Shown in pieces: positions 23,041-35,600 of a DNA stretch of 64,000 bases (positions are counted from its first letter, which is position 1; each line of letters opens with the position of its first letter). The notes beneath the pieces were generated by a model. The model did not search any database. It had not been told where the DNA came from and saw only the letters and a list, made by a program, of their open reading frames with translations. A program made the translations under genes and the position numbers. This stretch comes from Anseranas semipalmata (taxonomy: Eukaryota > Chordata > Aves > Anseriformes > Anseranatidae): assembly GCA_013399115.1 (NCBI GenBank), contig VXAA01000655.1, positions 369,091 to 433,090 of the forward strand, in the 5' to 3' direction.

Positions 23041-26000
23041 GCCTTGTTTTAAAAGTACTGAAAAGAAAAATAATCCATGCAAACCTTAAAATACAGTGTT
23101 GTGTAAAGTGTAGGGGTTATTTGGACTGGATCTGATTTGTCTTAACCATTTACCCTTCAGCTCTCCATGTGTTCCCATGGCTTCCTGCCAGTCCAGGGAA
23201 GCGTGATTCGGGACTGAAGAGTCTGTCGCAAGAGATTTCCACTGAATGTTCATTATAAGGACAGAATCATAATTTTAGTGCAGATTACATAAAGAAAAGA
23301 TTTCTTTTCCTCTTCCTGTGGATTCCCCTCCACTGTGAATGGGAAAGCAGAGGGCTTGTGGGTTGTACGGCAGATGAAGGGACTGGCTAGAGGCAGCAGG
23401 GCAGGTGTGAATTCATGTAAATGTGAGTAGTTTTGGGGAGACAGAAAAACTGGGGGAACAGGTTTCCCACTGGTGTCTTGTTGAAGAGATCAATTTAAAG
23501 TAGTTAAGTGCTTTGCTGAAGTGTTATTTTATGATTTAAATATCAAGTAAGCCTTGATGTGATGCATCTTTCAGTAGGTTGTGGAAGGACTGTGACTGGG
23601 GGAGGGACCTGCTAAACTTTTTCATGATTATTTGACCAGCTGGAAAACCTCAGGAATCACTCCTGATTTCCCTGTTTCTGTTCATGCAAGGCAGAGAAGC
23701 TGTTACTCATCATTGTTTTTATAGTTTCCTTGATTAGGAGTCCCTGTTCTTGCTAAGAGTCTAATCTGCGTAGCTGTTCCTACTCTGTGGTGTTTCTATA
23801 AGCAGCAAATGCCCTCCCCCAGTTCCGTGAAAGGGTTTGAAGAAGGAAATAGCAGGAAGCTCACTGTGCCGGTGCTTGGCAAGAACGCAGCAGCCTGCGC
23901 ACACCAGAGCCCCTGAACTGGCCCAGGGAAGCAAGTGCTGATCTGTTCCACTGACTTCAGGCTGCTGATCTAAACAGATCCCAGTGGTCGATCTGGGAGG
24001 AATCCAGAGAATGAAGTCTAATTGTGATAGTTCTTAGTTTATGACACATCTGGGTACATAATTAACAGTTATTGACAACAAATGACTGCTTGGTTTAGAA
24101 AGAAAGCTGAGCTTCTTGGATTTCCTGTAGGATGTAACCACAGGAAATTAATTTGGCGCTTTCTTATGACATCATCTTGACCACAGAGCTTCCTCTGAAT
24201 AAAAAGCTGTTTTTCTTGGCTTCCTTTGCAGACATTTTTATAATGCAAATATTATAAAGTTGCAGTAGTGCTGATGTGAATTCCACCAGAAGGGAATTTG
24301 GTGTGCGACTGTAATGAGGTAATTGTTTTACCTCCAACAGTCCAGAGGATTGGCTTAGAGGGTAGAAAAAAAAATGCTCCTTTGTATGTAAGGCTGCTGT
24401 CCTCAGAGTGAGCATTGGTTTCTGAGGCTGCTGAAGCATGTATTTGTACCAGGGGCTTCTGCTGGGTTGAGTAGCCCATAAACTCCGGAGGAAATTGTGG
24501 AGGGTCTGGCTGTAACATTCGGGTGTCTTCTCCTCCACACAAGCCTTTACGCAACTTTGTCAGCTGAATGGGGAATCATCTATGCTGCTCAGGTGCACCA
24601 AAGGTTTAAAAATTTTTTTTCTCCCTGGCACAGGGAGTCTGTGCAGCTCCTTTAACAAGCATCTTATCATACTGATCACAATCCATATGTCCAGATAGGT
24701 CGTCCTCTCTTCGCAGTCATGTGTGGAGGAAAAGTTCAGGCTGGTTTCTGATACTTGTGCACACAGAAAGAATAGAGCAGAAATAGCTGGGATTTGGCAT
24801 ACCTCTAGTGTTTTTAAGAGAGACCTTGGGCTATTGAACATAAATGTGTTTTTCTTCTATGCAGATGAGTGAGAAGACTAGTTTTTAATAAGACACTGTA
24901 ATGGGCATTGTGAAGTAGCCATCTCCAGAGTGTCATTTCAACGCTTTCCATCACTGTTAAGTGGTGGATTTTTTGACCAGCTGCAGTGGCTAGTCAAGAA
25001 ACTCAGATAAGCCAATTACACGAGGTTTTGTATTGTTTTGTTTTTTGAGAATAGCGGATGGAGGAGTGTAGTTGATTCAGGAAGCGAGAACTCCTAAGGG
25101 ACCTGGTCTTTCTTTCCATGTGTTCTTTGGGTTCCTGTGGATCTTTGCAGATGATCATTGTGGTCAGTGGGATACCATTCTAAAAAGGATGACAGCAGGA
25201 GGTGCAGGAAGAGGAAAGGAAGGTAAGCAGGATCATGTAGAAGGACAGTTGCCTCTCTTCTGATTGAGGTGAGTGCAGGAGTAGAACTCCTGAGATAATT
25301 TAGGTGCAGTTAAAGAGGAAATTGTAGCACAGCTTGGTAGTCTGTCATTTGTCTGTGAAGACAAACCAGAGCAGATTTCAGCGTGGGCTGTCTTGGCCTG
25401 CTACAGACTCTGGGATTGTACTCAAGTTGAGAATCCTGATGAGGTCTGTGCTGTTGCTCTTACAATGATGTCTCCTGTACTGGCTGAAGTAAAGCTGCTG
25501 TGCATATATCTATCCACACTTCAGCCGTGCCACTTGGCAGCATGGGGATCGCCAGACTGTTCCTTTGCAGTCCCTAGGTAAGGAGCATAAAGTTTGACCA
25601 TACGTTCTGAAGTAAGTGGGATGCTGTGCAGCTCGTTTGAACACGGAGCAAACACAAGTGCTGGTGGCCAGCAAGACCATAGCTCCGTGTGTTTGTGCAT
25701 GTTAGGGAGCTCATTTTGGCCAGATCCATTAACAGTAGTTCCGACTAAGACCTATTTAAATTGTGTGCAGAGATGGAAATACAACGCTGTTAGGCTGGTA
25801 GGGCCCCTGTGTGCAGGCTTTTCTTTTCCTACTTTTTCAGAGTCAGCTGCAGGCTGTTATAGTTTAACCACTTCTGTCCTGAAATAATGGTGTATGGACC
25901 AGTGCCAGGGTTGGTACTCCTAAACAAGGACAAAATGATCTGCTTTCTAAGCCAACCAGCTGCGGTGGAATGAAATGTTGACTTTGTTTCCTTGCTGCTA

Positions 26001-29000
26001 CAATGTGCGTGGGTGAAGAATTAGAGCTGTATCCTACACCAGCAGTAGCCTCGCATTCTTGTGACATATTTCGTATTTTATATTACAAAAATATCAGTGC
26101 ACATTGTTGGTTAATGTGCCAAGGAAAATACATACTGTCAGATTGGCTGCTGTCCTTTTTTTCCAGTTCTTACATAGTGCCCATGAAAGGGCAGGGAGTT
26201 TTACAATGAGAGATTCCCTAAACCAGCAGCCAAGGTAGTCTTTATGTGTAGGAGGAAGAGTGATAGATTGTATTAAGAGGGAAGACCGGGGTTACATTAT
26301 TTTAGCTCCCTGTCTTTTACATGACACAGAAGCTGCCTCCGAGGAGCATAAGAAACTTGCAGGGTTTGAGTTTTTCCTCAGAGAGGGCTAAAGCCTGCAG
26401 TTATGCCTGTACAGGATTTCTGACAGAGGAGTTTTTTTTCTGCACCAAAGGAGCTACAATAGGAAAAGACTTGAAGCTGTACATATTTAGGCTAGAAATA
26501 AGATAAAAAATTTTAATGGTGAAAGTAATCAGATGTTGGCAGACTTTCTGTTGCTTGGAGACATTAAATCAGAACTAGTTTTCTGTCAGGATGTACTTGC
26601 ACAAAACAAAGCTGTGGACTTGATAGAGGAACCACTGTAAAGTGATGTAGTCTAAGCAAGCTGAAAGTTGCACGGAAGTCACCTTTGCCAAGTCAAAAAT
26701 CCCTCAAGGTTAAATACACAGGACAGGGTTCAACTGTGACAACATGGCTAAGTACTAGTAAGTGAAGGTATCTCCACCCAAAATGATGAGTAAATCAAAC
26801 CGATGCTTTGTGGGAAGATATGTTGAGGCAGAAGATCAGATACAGTAATTATTTAAAAAACAGTTAGAAGATAAACGGTAATAAATTCCTGTCTTCATAA
26901 AAAGTGTTTCCTACGTATAAGTAGGATGGAGCAGGGTTATAAAGAAAGGTTTCACTTAAAGCTAGTATTTAGTGTAACTCAGAGTTGAACTTGACACTGA
27001 ACTTAAAATGTATTTCCTTTGATCACCTCCCAGGAAAAATAGGTGGTAAATTTAATCTCTTAGACTGCCTGTTACCTGATTGATGCAAGACATTATTACG
27101 TATCAGCATATATAATGCTACAAGGTCATTTGTCTTTTAAGAACCTAAAGATGCCAGAGAAGCCATGCCCTTTGCAGAAGTAGAAGTTCCTACAGATTCA
27201 ATGGCCCGTTTCCTTAATGGTAGGCTTCAAGGTGCGATGGCCAAATACTTGGTCTGACCATGCAGGTGTTGGCTTTCATGCGATATTTAGGCTTGTGCGG
27301 GTGTCTGCTTCACTGCAATGCCAGAAGGAAGCCAGGAGTTCACTTTGCTACCTCATGGTAAAAGCAGTTTGTGGTGTCTGGCCTCTGTTGGGGTTTACAA
27401 GGTAGCCAATGCATGTTAGTTGTCTTGTGGCACAAATCTAGCCATTTTAATAACAGAGGTGCTGACTGTTATGCCCCTGCTATATTTTTGAAGTAAATAC
27501 TTTGTTTTAAATGCTGGACAACCTGATCTTGTGAAAGTCATCATGTAACCTGTATAGTGTGTGTTGATGCCACACCATGAGCTGTGACTTGAAGAAGGAT
27601 AATGCAACTGATGAGCCATGCCAGGGTTACAGGAAAGATTAGAGTGAAAAAGTAAATGTGACAGCTTTTGATGCATGTGACAGCTACTGTCCCGTGTCCC
27701 TGTTTCTCTTCATATCTAGCTACTCCGCAGATACGCAGAATTGTCTTGCATTGCAAAATTCAGTAAGGCTGTTACTGGCTTCTGCGCAGCTGAGTTGGAG
27801 CTAACTGTGGGTGATCTCTCAGGATGGGTTGGAGTGGCTCTGTCTAATGACCGTTTTTTGCCTGTGTTCATTCCAAATCATTTAATTTGGAAAACTACTA
27901 CTTGAGATAGTGTTTTGAAACTGTGAGGGCTGATAAGCAGAAATTGAAAAGGAAAGGAAAGCTGTGGAGCAAGGTACTTGTTACTGAGCAGTGGAGCCCC
28001 TTCTCAGGCTCAGTGTTCATGCCCTCACGTCACACTTGAATTCTGCCTTGCAGAGGCCACCAACACCGCAGAGACTCCACAGCATAATAGCTCCCCTCTC
28101 TCTTGGGCACTCAGACGCCTTCTATTACAGCCCTGCATTTAAAAATAGCAGGGCAATGAGGCAAAATCATAAACTAACCATAATAAAATTAGTGCTTGCG
28201 TGGAAGTGCATTGCCAGTGCTGAGCTTTTGGGAAGCATGATATTGCCAGCAAGCCACTGGGTGCTGGCAGCTTGTGTGTGTGTGCTGGCTGTCGTGTTCG
28301 GCACTGGACGGGGCTTTTCATTAAAGACGCAGCATCCCTCTTCACTAGGTGTGGATGAATGGAAGGAGCTGAGTTAGGAAAAGGACTAGTCGTTCATGAT
28401 CATGAAGTTGGATGACTCAAGCCCCTTTTCTGCTGCTCCTTTTCTCAGCAAGCATGGACTGCAGGAAGGGCGAGGAGCCCAGAGGAAGTGCAGAGGACAG
28501 ACGGACGGACTCTGCCTGTACCAGCTTGTCCCAGCATTGACTCAGGATGCCCAACAGCTTGTAGTGCATGTTCTCAGCTGGGTTTTAAAGGGTTCCCTCC
28601 ACCTCCCCTCTAGAGGCAGCTATTTTTGGAAGGAGTAGGTGCAAAACTGGCTGATGTTCAGTGTCCTCCTGTTAGTAACCATTTGTTTCAATGGCCGCTG
28701 GCTGCTGCACTTGGTAACTTCATTAACATGTGGCTCTGAGAATCATCTGCAGCAGGTGTGTATGTTCAGTAGCCAGACTCATTGAGTAGAATTTACTGTC
28801 ACAAGATGTTTTTTCAGAACTGTTGCTGTGCAGAGGAAAAGGAGGTGCTGTGCTGGGAGCCAAAGCTGCCTTTGCTCATTCTTAGCCCCACGAAGACTAA
28901 ATACCTGCCAGCCATGTCCCTGACTGTATGATTGTTCCGTGTGGGTTTCATTTGAAATAAAGCCCATCAAGAGCAAAAGGAGCATCTAGCTAAATGTCCT

Positions 29001-29739
29001 GCTGCATCTGTCTTTCAAACATGTCTAATGTATGCAGTAGATTTCTGCATTTTAAGCTGAGAGGGTCTGTCCAGTTTAAGTGCAGGACTTTGACTTGTGA
29101 AGGGCAAAATGCAAGTTCTTAGAATTGGAAGAGGCAACATTTTGCCAAGGTTTTCTTGCAGCTAAGCAAATGAAATAACCCTCATCTGCCATGTGGCTTG
29201 CTCTCTCCTCTGCGCTGTTAGATGATCACATTGGACATAAGTAGTTTCAGAAGGTTGGCAAGTTCAACGAGTGCCACAAAAGATGAGTACATTGAAATTT
29301 GGCAGCCCACTAATCTTACTGACTTGTAAAGTTCTAGATAACAGATTCCTTTCTGATTAGGGGCTCCAGTCATGCAGATCATGCACATTATGGCAGAAAT
29401 CTTGAGCTGTGAAATGTCGTCTGTGTGTTTTTTGTACCATTCACCAAAAGTCCCAAGTAAGTGAGAAGGAATTGTGGGTATTCTAATGCTTTGCTCATTT
29501 TGGGGTACTTTGACCTTTACAGTTAAACGGTTTGTCCTCTTTGCAAACATCTGGGCTCCGTTTCCAGCTTCTACAAGGGAGCTTGTCATGAAAACTGTAT
29601 TAATTATGATCAAAGGCAGGTTATTTGTGTATTTGTTATTTTGACTTTTAGCTTTTTTCCACTAATGTGAAGTTTCCCTTGCTTTGATTTGCAAGCTATC
29701 GTGACTTAAAATCCATATAGTAGGAGAGAACTTCGAGGG

Positions 29740-29859
29740 ATGTTGAGCTTAGAGATATGGTTTAGTGTGGGCCTTGTTAGAGTTAGGTCAGAGGTTGGAC
29801 TAGGTGATCTTGGAGGTCTCTTCCAACCTGAACAATTCTGTGATTCTGTGATTCTGTGA
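29740..29859 (+). mobile_element. CR1 LINE 3'-end fragment with octamer tail
   Basis: This is a + strand CR1 3' end: GGTTGGACTAGGTGATCTTG and AGGTCTCTTCCAACCTGA are diagnostic CR1 3' UTR words. The fragment ends in three perfect copies of ATTCTGTG at 29835-29858. The left boundary is approximate. It lies only about 45 bp before a second CR1 fragment that comes from an earlier part of the element, so the two are separate insertions or a rearranged copy, not one colinear element. Confidence 0.88.
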
Positions 29860-29904
29860 AAATTCAGTTGCTTTCTGCTCTGTTGGAGCATTGGACAATC
29901 AGCA

Positions 29905-30310
29905 ATGGCATGAAATTCAACAAAGGTAAATGCTGGGTGCTGCACCTGGGAGGGAGCAATGCTGGACACAGGCGCAGACTGGGAGACGAGTGGCTGGAGA
30001 GCAGCTCTGCAGGAAGGGATCTGGGGGTGCTGGTCACAGCAGGCTCAACAAGAGCTGCAGTGTGTTCTGGCAGCCAAGAGGGCAAACTGCATTTTGGCGT
30101 GCATTAAACACAGCATAGCCAGCTGCTCAAGTGAGGTGATTCTCCCGCTATGTTTAGCCTTGGTGCAGCCTCACCTTGAATATCGCATGCAGTTCTGGTC
30201 TCCACAATATAAAAAGGATGTTAAGGTCCTTGAAAGCATCCAGAGGAGGGCAACAAAGCTGGTAAAAGGGCTGGAGCGTGTGTCCAGACATGGAGCTCTG
30301 GATGCATTGC
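29905..30310 (+). mobile_element. CR1 LINE ORF2 C-terminal fragment, frameshifted
   Basis: Conceptual translation gives pieces of the CR1 reverse-transcriptase ORF2 C-terminal region in two frames. The first runs [14 protein letters not shown] through [18 protein letters not shown]. After a frameshift near 30040-30050 the second reads [20 protein letters not shown], then [37 protein letters not shown] and TKLVKGLE. These blocks are characteristic of avian CR1. The shift and truncation at both ends make the copy dead. It lacks its own 3' UTR and octamer tail. Confidence 0.88.
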
Positions 30311-30369
30311 AGAACAAAGCATATATGACAAACTTCATTTATCAAACTGCATGATTATTAGTAAACATA

Positions 30370-31312
30370 TAGACATATCACCGGGTGCAATAGAATGGAA
30401 GGTAAAAATACAAATCTTCTTTTATGGAAGAGAATGAAAGACTAATATGCCTATTGCTGCACCTAACAAACTGAAATAAAGTATTAGAGAGAAGCTATGC
30501 CTCACATCTGTTGGAGTTCTGTGAAGGAATCAAGGAGCACACGGCCAATTGTGATATGCTTGGCATCAGATTTCCAAAAGGCAGTGGACTTGACTTAGCT
30601 CACTAGGATTAGTTTGGCTAAGAGATAGTAGAATATCATGAATCAGTATATGTTCTTTAAAAAAAAAAAAAAAGGAAAGAAAGAAAACAGCACTGAACAA
30701 TCAGTTTTGCAGTGAGGCAGCTTTATGAGAAAAGCTTAAAAGCTTTTTCAAGATCTCTGCTACTCAACATAATGATACGTGATCTAGAAAAGGGGATGAA
30801 GAGTGAAGTGACAATGTCAGTGATCATCGTAAATTATCATTGCAATAAAATGAAAACTTACAATTCAAAGTTGCAAAACTAAAGGCCACTAAAACTAAAA
30901 TACAGCATTGTCTCAAGTAATCCTTCATGGACCATATACTCGGAGTGGTAGCTCTAAAGGCCCCCCATGTTGTTATACCCTTCTCTAAGCCTTGACTGTT
31001 GGTTTCCCCTGATGCTGGTTTCCACAGGGTTGAAACCCAGCCCAAAAGTGTAAGAACGCTCCTCAAGAGAAGGTGAAGGGGCTGCATAGAAACTGAGGAG
31101 CCAATATATTATGGATCATAACTGATGGAAAAAGCAGCTCAGGGGAAAGGAATGAAAACATTCAGAAGTGCAGGTGAGTAAACAAGAGGATAACAAATAG
31201 AGCACCATTAGTATTGTGATTTGCTCCTGTCTGCTGGACTTGGTCAGAGACAGGGTGTCAAGCTAGATGGCGTTTTGGTCTAATCGGTTGCAGCTGTTTC
31301 CGTGTTCTTACA
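30370..31312 (+). mobile_element. Ancient, heavily decayed CR1-type LINE
   Basis: Three colinear stretches resemble old amniote CR1 elements from recall. At about 30490-30600 ATGCCTCACATCTGTTGGAG and GATTTCCAAAAGGC correspond to the reverse-transcriptase region. At about 30755-30840 CTGCTACTCAACATAATGAT and TGATCTAGAAAAGGGGATGA correspond to the region before the catalytic motif. At about 31228-31312 GGTCAGAGACAGGGTGTCAA, GCTAGATGGCGTTTTGGTCT and GTGTTCTTAC correspond to the 3' UTR end. Their order and + orientation fit one element with large internal losses and an A16 tract (30659-30674) interrupting it. Divergence is much greater than in the neighbouring CR1 fragments, so it is older. No open frame survives. 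Boundaries are approximate. Confidence 0.7.
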
Positions 31313-34300
31313 AGGCTTCCTGTGGACACAGTGCACTTCTTGGAAAGCCTTTGTCTTTTTGTGAATTCTGGGCACGCAAAGATGGGGTGTAGGTGGCTTC
31401 CAGCTGCTACCTGTGGTTAAGCACCGTGTCCAGCAGATCAGCTCAAATTAAAAATAGTCTTTTTAGAGATGCCATCCAATTCTGTGCCCTTATGAAGACT
31501 GCAACCACTTCCAGTCCATATGGGTCCTCTGGCAAATGGGTTTTTAAAACTTCACTTGTGTAGTTTTAAAATGACAAGAAACCTACTGACCTGTTGTCAT
31601 TCTAAGCCAGATTAAGTGTAAGGCAGAGTTTATATTTGGTGCAGCGGATTTTTTTCAGAAAGGTTGAGTATGTGTAGGAAGAGGGGAAGCTGAAGGTGAT
31701 AGTTAGAACTGTGTTGTTAAGTGGCATAAATGAAAGGGTGTTTGTTAAGCAGGCTTTTCTGTGTCATCTTACTTGCATTTCTGTGACAATTCTTGCGTGA
31801 TAGGGGAAGCATCAGAATGTAGAAATTTCCATTGTAAAGAGAAACCATGGTCTCAAAGTCTAGGAAACTCAAGAAGCCGGTTAGGTACTACACTTTCTAC
31901 TGCAGTGAGAGCATTGCCATGGAGCTGACTGAGACTAGAGGCCTTTGCTGGCATCAGAGGATTGTTATGATGGAAGGTTGTCAGGAATAACAGGCTGCTG
32001 TGTGTGACAGGGATGTGTTAAGCCTCTGGAGGAGGAGCGTTAGTGAAATATGATTACTGTGACAGACATAATCTGCGTCTGTATTCAGTTGGGAATTTGC
32101 AGATTCTGCAACTGTCTGAATATCCTTTGTGTGCAGCTCAGCTGCTGGTGGTTATTTAGGTTTGAAATTCTAGTAGCTTTTCCCAGTCCCCTTTAAAGCC
32201 TGTCTGAGCCAGCAATGAAACTCAGCATAAAGCTTCCTACATTTTGTAAACTACAGCTACTTACTGTCAGGCTGTGCAAGTCAAAGATCAAATTTCACTT
32301 TCTTATTTCCAGAAGGAGACAGAGTAGGAAAGATAGATCATTTCTTTCTACTGAAATCTGTAAAGTCTGTAAAGCCAGGATTTTCTGTTTCTTCCTGAAG
32401 GGAGCAAAATGTTTTCCAGGTGTCCTTCCTGTCGTGCTTTGTCTGTACAAGCTACATCTTTACTAAATAGCAAAGCTGTAAGTACTTAATCTTTTGTCTG
32501 AACAACTTGTGTGTATTACGGTAGAGGGTAAAAGAATGCTTTTTTTTTTTTTTTCATGTTCCTTGCCCATCGTTTTAGAAATGCATATTCTGCTGAGTTA
32601 GGTAAGGAAAAGGACCAGAGCACTGTCTGAGTTAGAAAGTGGCACAACTGTCCTTAGGAGGGACTCTGTCTTCATTCTTCCTAAAATATGGCCTGTGGGA
32701 CACTCGTGTGGGCTCTGGACCTTGTCTTCAGTGCTATGAGATGGTCATGCAAAGGCTGGGGTTCTGCCTGTGCCGTAAACTGGTCACCTTTTCTGCTGCA
32801 AGCTGAACAGTTCCAAGCAAACGTGTCAGGGTGTATCGGCCCTGTCTCATGTGTGAGCAAGGTGTGTCTGCCCCAGCTGAACTTCTTTCTGAATGAATGG
32901 TGTGAGAGCTTGCCTGAAATGTGGAATGCCTCCCTAGCAGCCTGTCCGCACCCCTTCCTGGCCCAGGATGGTTACTGTGTTTGGACTGTGCTGGCAGCCA
33001 CAGAGATGGCAGCTGGTAGAGATGAAATTACAACTGTTTGTGCTTCGGTTGCAAGGGTCCCTGTGCTTGCAGTTGTGCTGTAGATTTGGCTGGAAGCGTG
33101 GGTCTGTGCAACCATTCCTCTCTGGAGGAACCATCACAGGGCATGTCAGCGTGGAGTGAGCTCATCGGAACACGTGCAGCTGATTACTTGTGGGGCCATG
33201 TTCTCCTCCTGGTTACCTTGTCAGGAGTCCAGAGTCCTTCCACAGCTGTGTAGACATCCCCAGCTTTGCACTGCTGCAGCCTGGCACTGAGATGAAGCTG
33301 GAGCAGAGCTCATGCCCAATAGCGAGTGCAGCTTTTCCTCACTGTAGTGCCACCGCCTTACCTCTCCAGCCGGGCTGTGAGCAGCCAGCGTGTGACTGTG
33401 CTGTGCTGTGTCCTTGTGGAGTCGGTGGGAGCCTCTTCCTGCTGCTCTGCTGTTGCCCCAGTTTGTCATTGCAGGTCTCCCTGCAAAGGTCGACACCGAG
33501 TCGCTTCACAGAGAGTTGCTTTTCCAGCTGTGGAACAGCGTCCTTGGTCCCGTTACAGCTGCTTGGCCCCTGAGGGAGAAGAGGTAGTACATTGTGGTTT
33601 TGGAGCGTGCAGGGGTGTGTCTTTTCCCTGAGGGGCAGGCATAACTGGCATCCCAATATGTGCCAGGCCCCAGCAGATGTCCATGCCTGCTAAGGGTACA
33701 TGTGTTCAGCAGCAACTGTCCATACTGTGAGATGGGGCTCTGGAAAAAGTCTTTTTCTGACTTGATACTGGTAACAGCTTCCATGCCTGTACCCAAAAAA
33801 GCTGCACTAGCTAGCATATAGTGTACAGAATTGCACTGGTCCCTGTACTGGCATGCACGTTCAGGAGGCAAAGAATGATATTTCTTTGATATGGAATTTT
33901 GTCTCAGTTATTTTGTTGTTCTTCAGTGTCCATATTGCTCGTGACCAGTCTAGTGTGATTTTATCATAAAAGTTCATTTATGTGTTGAACAGCTCTAAGG
34001 GTGACTTACTGTTGATTCAGACTCCTCTAATAAGTTACCTGGCACTTCTGTCTCTATAGCTGTGTGCTGTAGTGAGCTCTTACAAAAATTGTCTTGTTAT
34101 GCACACTACATCTGATGTTCTTGTGAAGAAGTCCAGGAGAACAACTGGAAGATCATAATCCACTAAAAAGGGGCAGTGGGGGCAATAAAGCAGCCAGAAA
34201 CATTGTCCTTCTGCCTCCAGAAGGGGTGGTGAACCTGCCTGGCCCTTACCTGTGCAGACTGGAGCGGTGCTGCATAGAAAGTGGTGGAAGGCTGTTTGTC

Positions 34301-34613
34301 ATTACTGATTTAATCCCTGCAGTTGCATCTGAACTGTCTGGCTTCTGTTGTGTGGCAATACACCATGCTGTACCTTCTGTTAGCTGGGCATGGTTCAGGC
34401 CATCCTGGAAGGCTCTGAGATACCAACTCATTGAAGACAGGCTAGGGTCCTGTACCCTATCTTTCTTGCATGTCTTGTGGGATGGGCTGGTCTTTTATTA
34501 CGCCATTCCACTTCCCAGTCACAGCCCATGGTTAATGTGAATGAAATGTTGGTAGCGTGTGCTATTTCCTTACACTTGCTGATGATTTTTAAGGGAATTT
34601 GAGAAAGGTGTGC

Positions 34614-35200
34614 TGTTGTGGTTTGACCTGGCAGGCAGCTAAGCACCACACAGCTGTTTGCCTCCCCCCCCCCTCGCCCCCCCCTTGGGATGGGGGAGAG
34701 AATTGGGAAGGAAAAAAAAGGAAAAAGCTCATGGGTTGAGATAAAGACAGATTAATAGAACAGAAAAGGAAGGGAGATGATGATGATGATGATAATAATA
34801 ATAATAATAATAGAATGTACAAAACAAGTGATGCACAATGCAATTGCTCACCACCTGCTGACCGATGCCCAGCCTGTCCCCAAGCAGTGGTACCCACCCC
34901 CCCAGCTAGTCACCCCATATTAATTGTTCAGCATGACGTCATATGGTATGGAATATCCCTTTGGCCAGTTTGGGCCAGCTGTCCTGGCTGTGTCCCCTCC
35001 CAGCTCCTTGTGCACCCCCAGCCTCCTCGCTGGCAGGGCAGCACAAGAAGCTGAAAAGTCCTTGGCTCTGTGTGAGCACTGCTCTGCAACTCCTAAAACA
35101 TCGGTGTGTTATCAGCGTTGTTCTCATCCTGAATTCAAAACACAGCACCGTACCAGCTACTAGGAAGAAAATTAACTCTAGCCCAGCCGAAACCAGGACA
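34614..35200 (-). mobile_element. Solo LTR of an avian endogenous retrovirus
   Basis: Read on the minus strand, this 587-bp element begins TGTCCTGGTTTCGGCTGG and ends CAAACCACAACA, giving the TG...CA ends of retroviral LTRs. Internal words such as AGAGTTAATTTTCTTCCTAG, CACAGAGCCAAGGACTTTTC and GGGATATTCCATACC match an LTR group that I recall as very common in bird genomes. Flanking 5-mers are TGTGC (34609-34613) and TGTAC (35201-35205), a 5-bp target duplication with one difference. Five bases suits ERVL-like elements, but class assignment is tentative. No internal retroviral genes are adjacent, so it is a solo LTR left by recombination. It contains a C-rich run near 34662-34684 and a GAT/AAT microsatellite. 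Confidence 0.85.
34776..34811. repeat. Compound microsatellite (GAT)6(AAT)6
   Basis: Six GAT units are followed directly by six AAT units, inside the solo LTR. It is likely length-polymorphic. Confidence 0.95.
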
Positions 35201-35540
35201 TGTACAATGAGGTAAAGACTCATTTGGTTAGCTAGCATGTACTTGCAAAATCTCACATATGAGGTTGTGATTTCTGTAGCACATCCTTGGGAGAACAGAA
35301 AGCACACCCAGACTGTCCATACTGTACAGCGAGGCAGAATCTTTCTGTGTCTGCCTGTTCTTTCTAAGCAGTATCTTAACTGCTGCCAAGAAAACCCTTC
35401 TGCTTACCCTTCTGCTCATATCTGCTCATTAGTCACTTGGGTGCAGAGCACTGGGCTGGGTGCAGCTCCTATTCTGTGCAGAATTTAGCTTTGAATGGAT
35501 TATCATTCATAGCAGGGGTCCTTTTCCATTGCAATCAGGT

Positions 35541-35600
35541 AGCTTTCAGCTGCTTTAAAATACAGCTTTCATCTGTATTTCAGCTTTCAGCTGCTTTAAA
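35541..35600. repeat. Short direct repeat, 19 bp at 41-bp spacing
   Basis: AGCTTTCAGCTGCTTTAAA occurs at 35541-35559 and again at 35582-35600. It is separated by sequence that itself includes a third partial copy (CAGCTTTCA). Confidence 0.93.

Noticed and set aside
29218..29613. 131-codon minus-strand open frame next to the CR1 cluster
   Set aside because: I could not relate the peptide to any LINE or host protein, and its length is within chance for AT-balanced intron DNA. A protein search would settle it.
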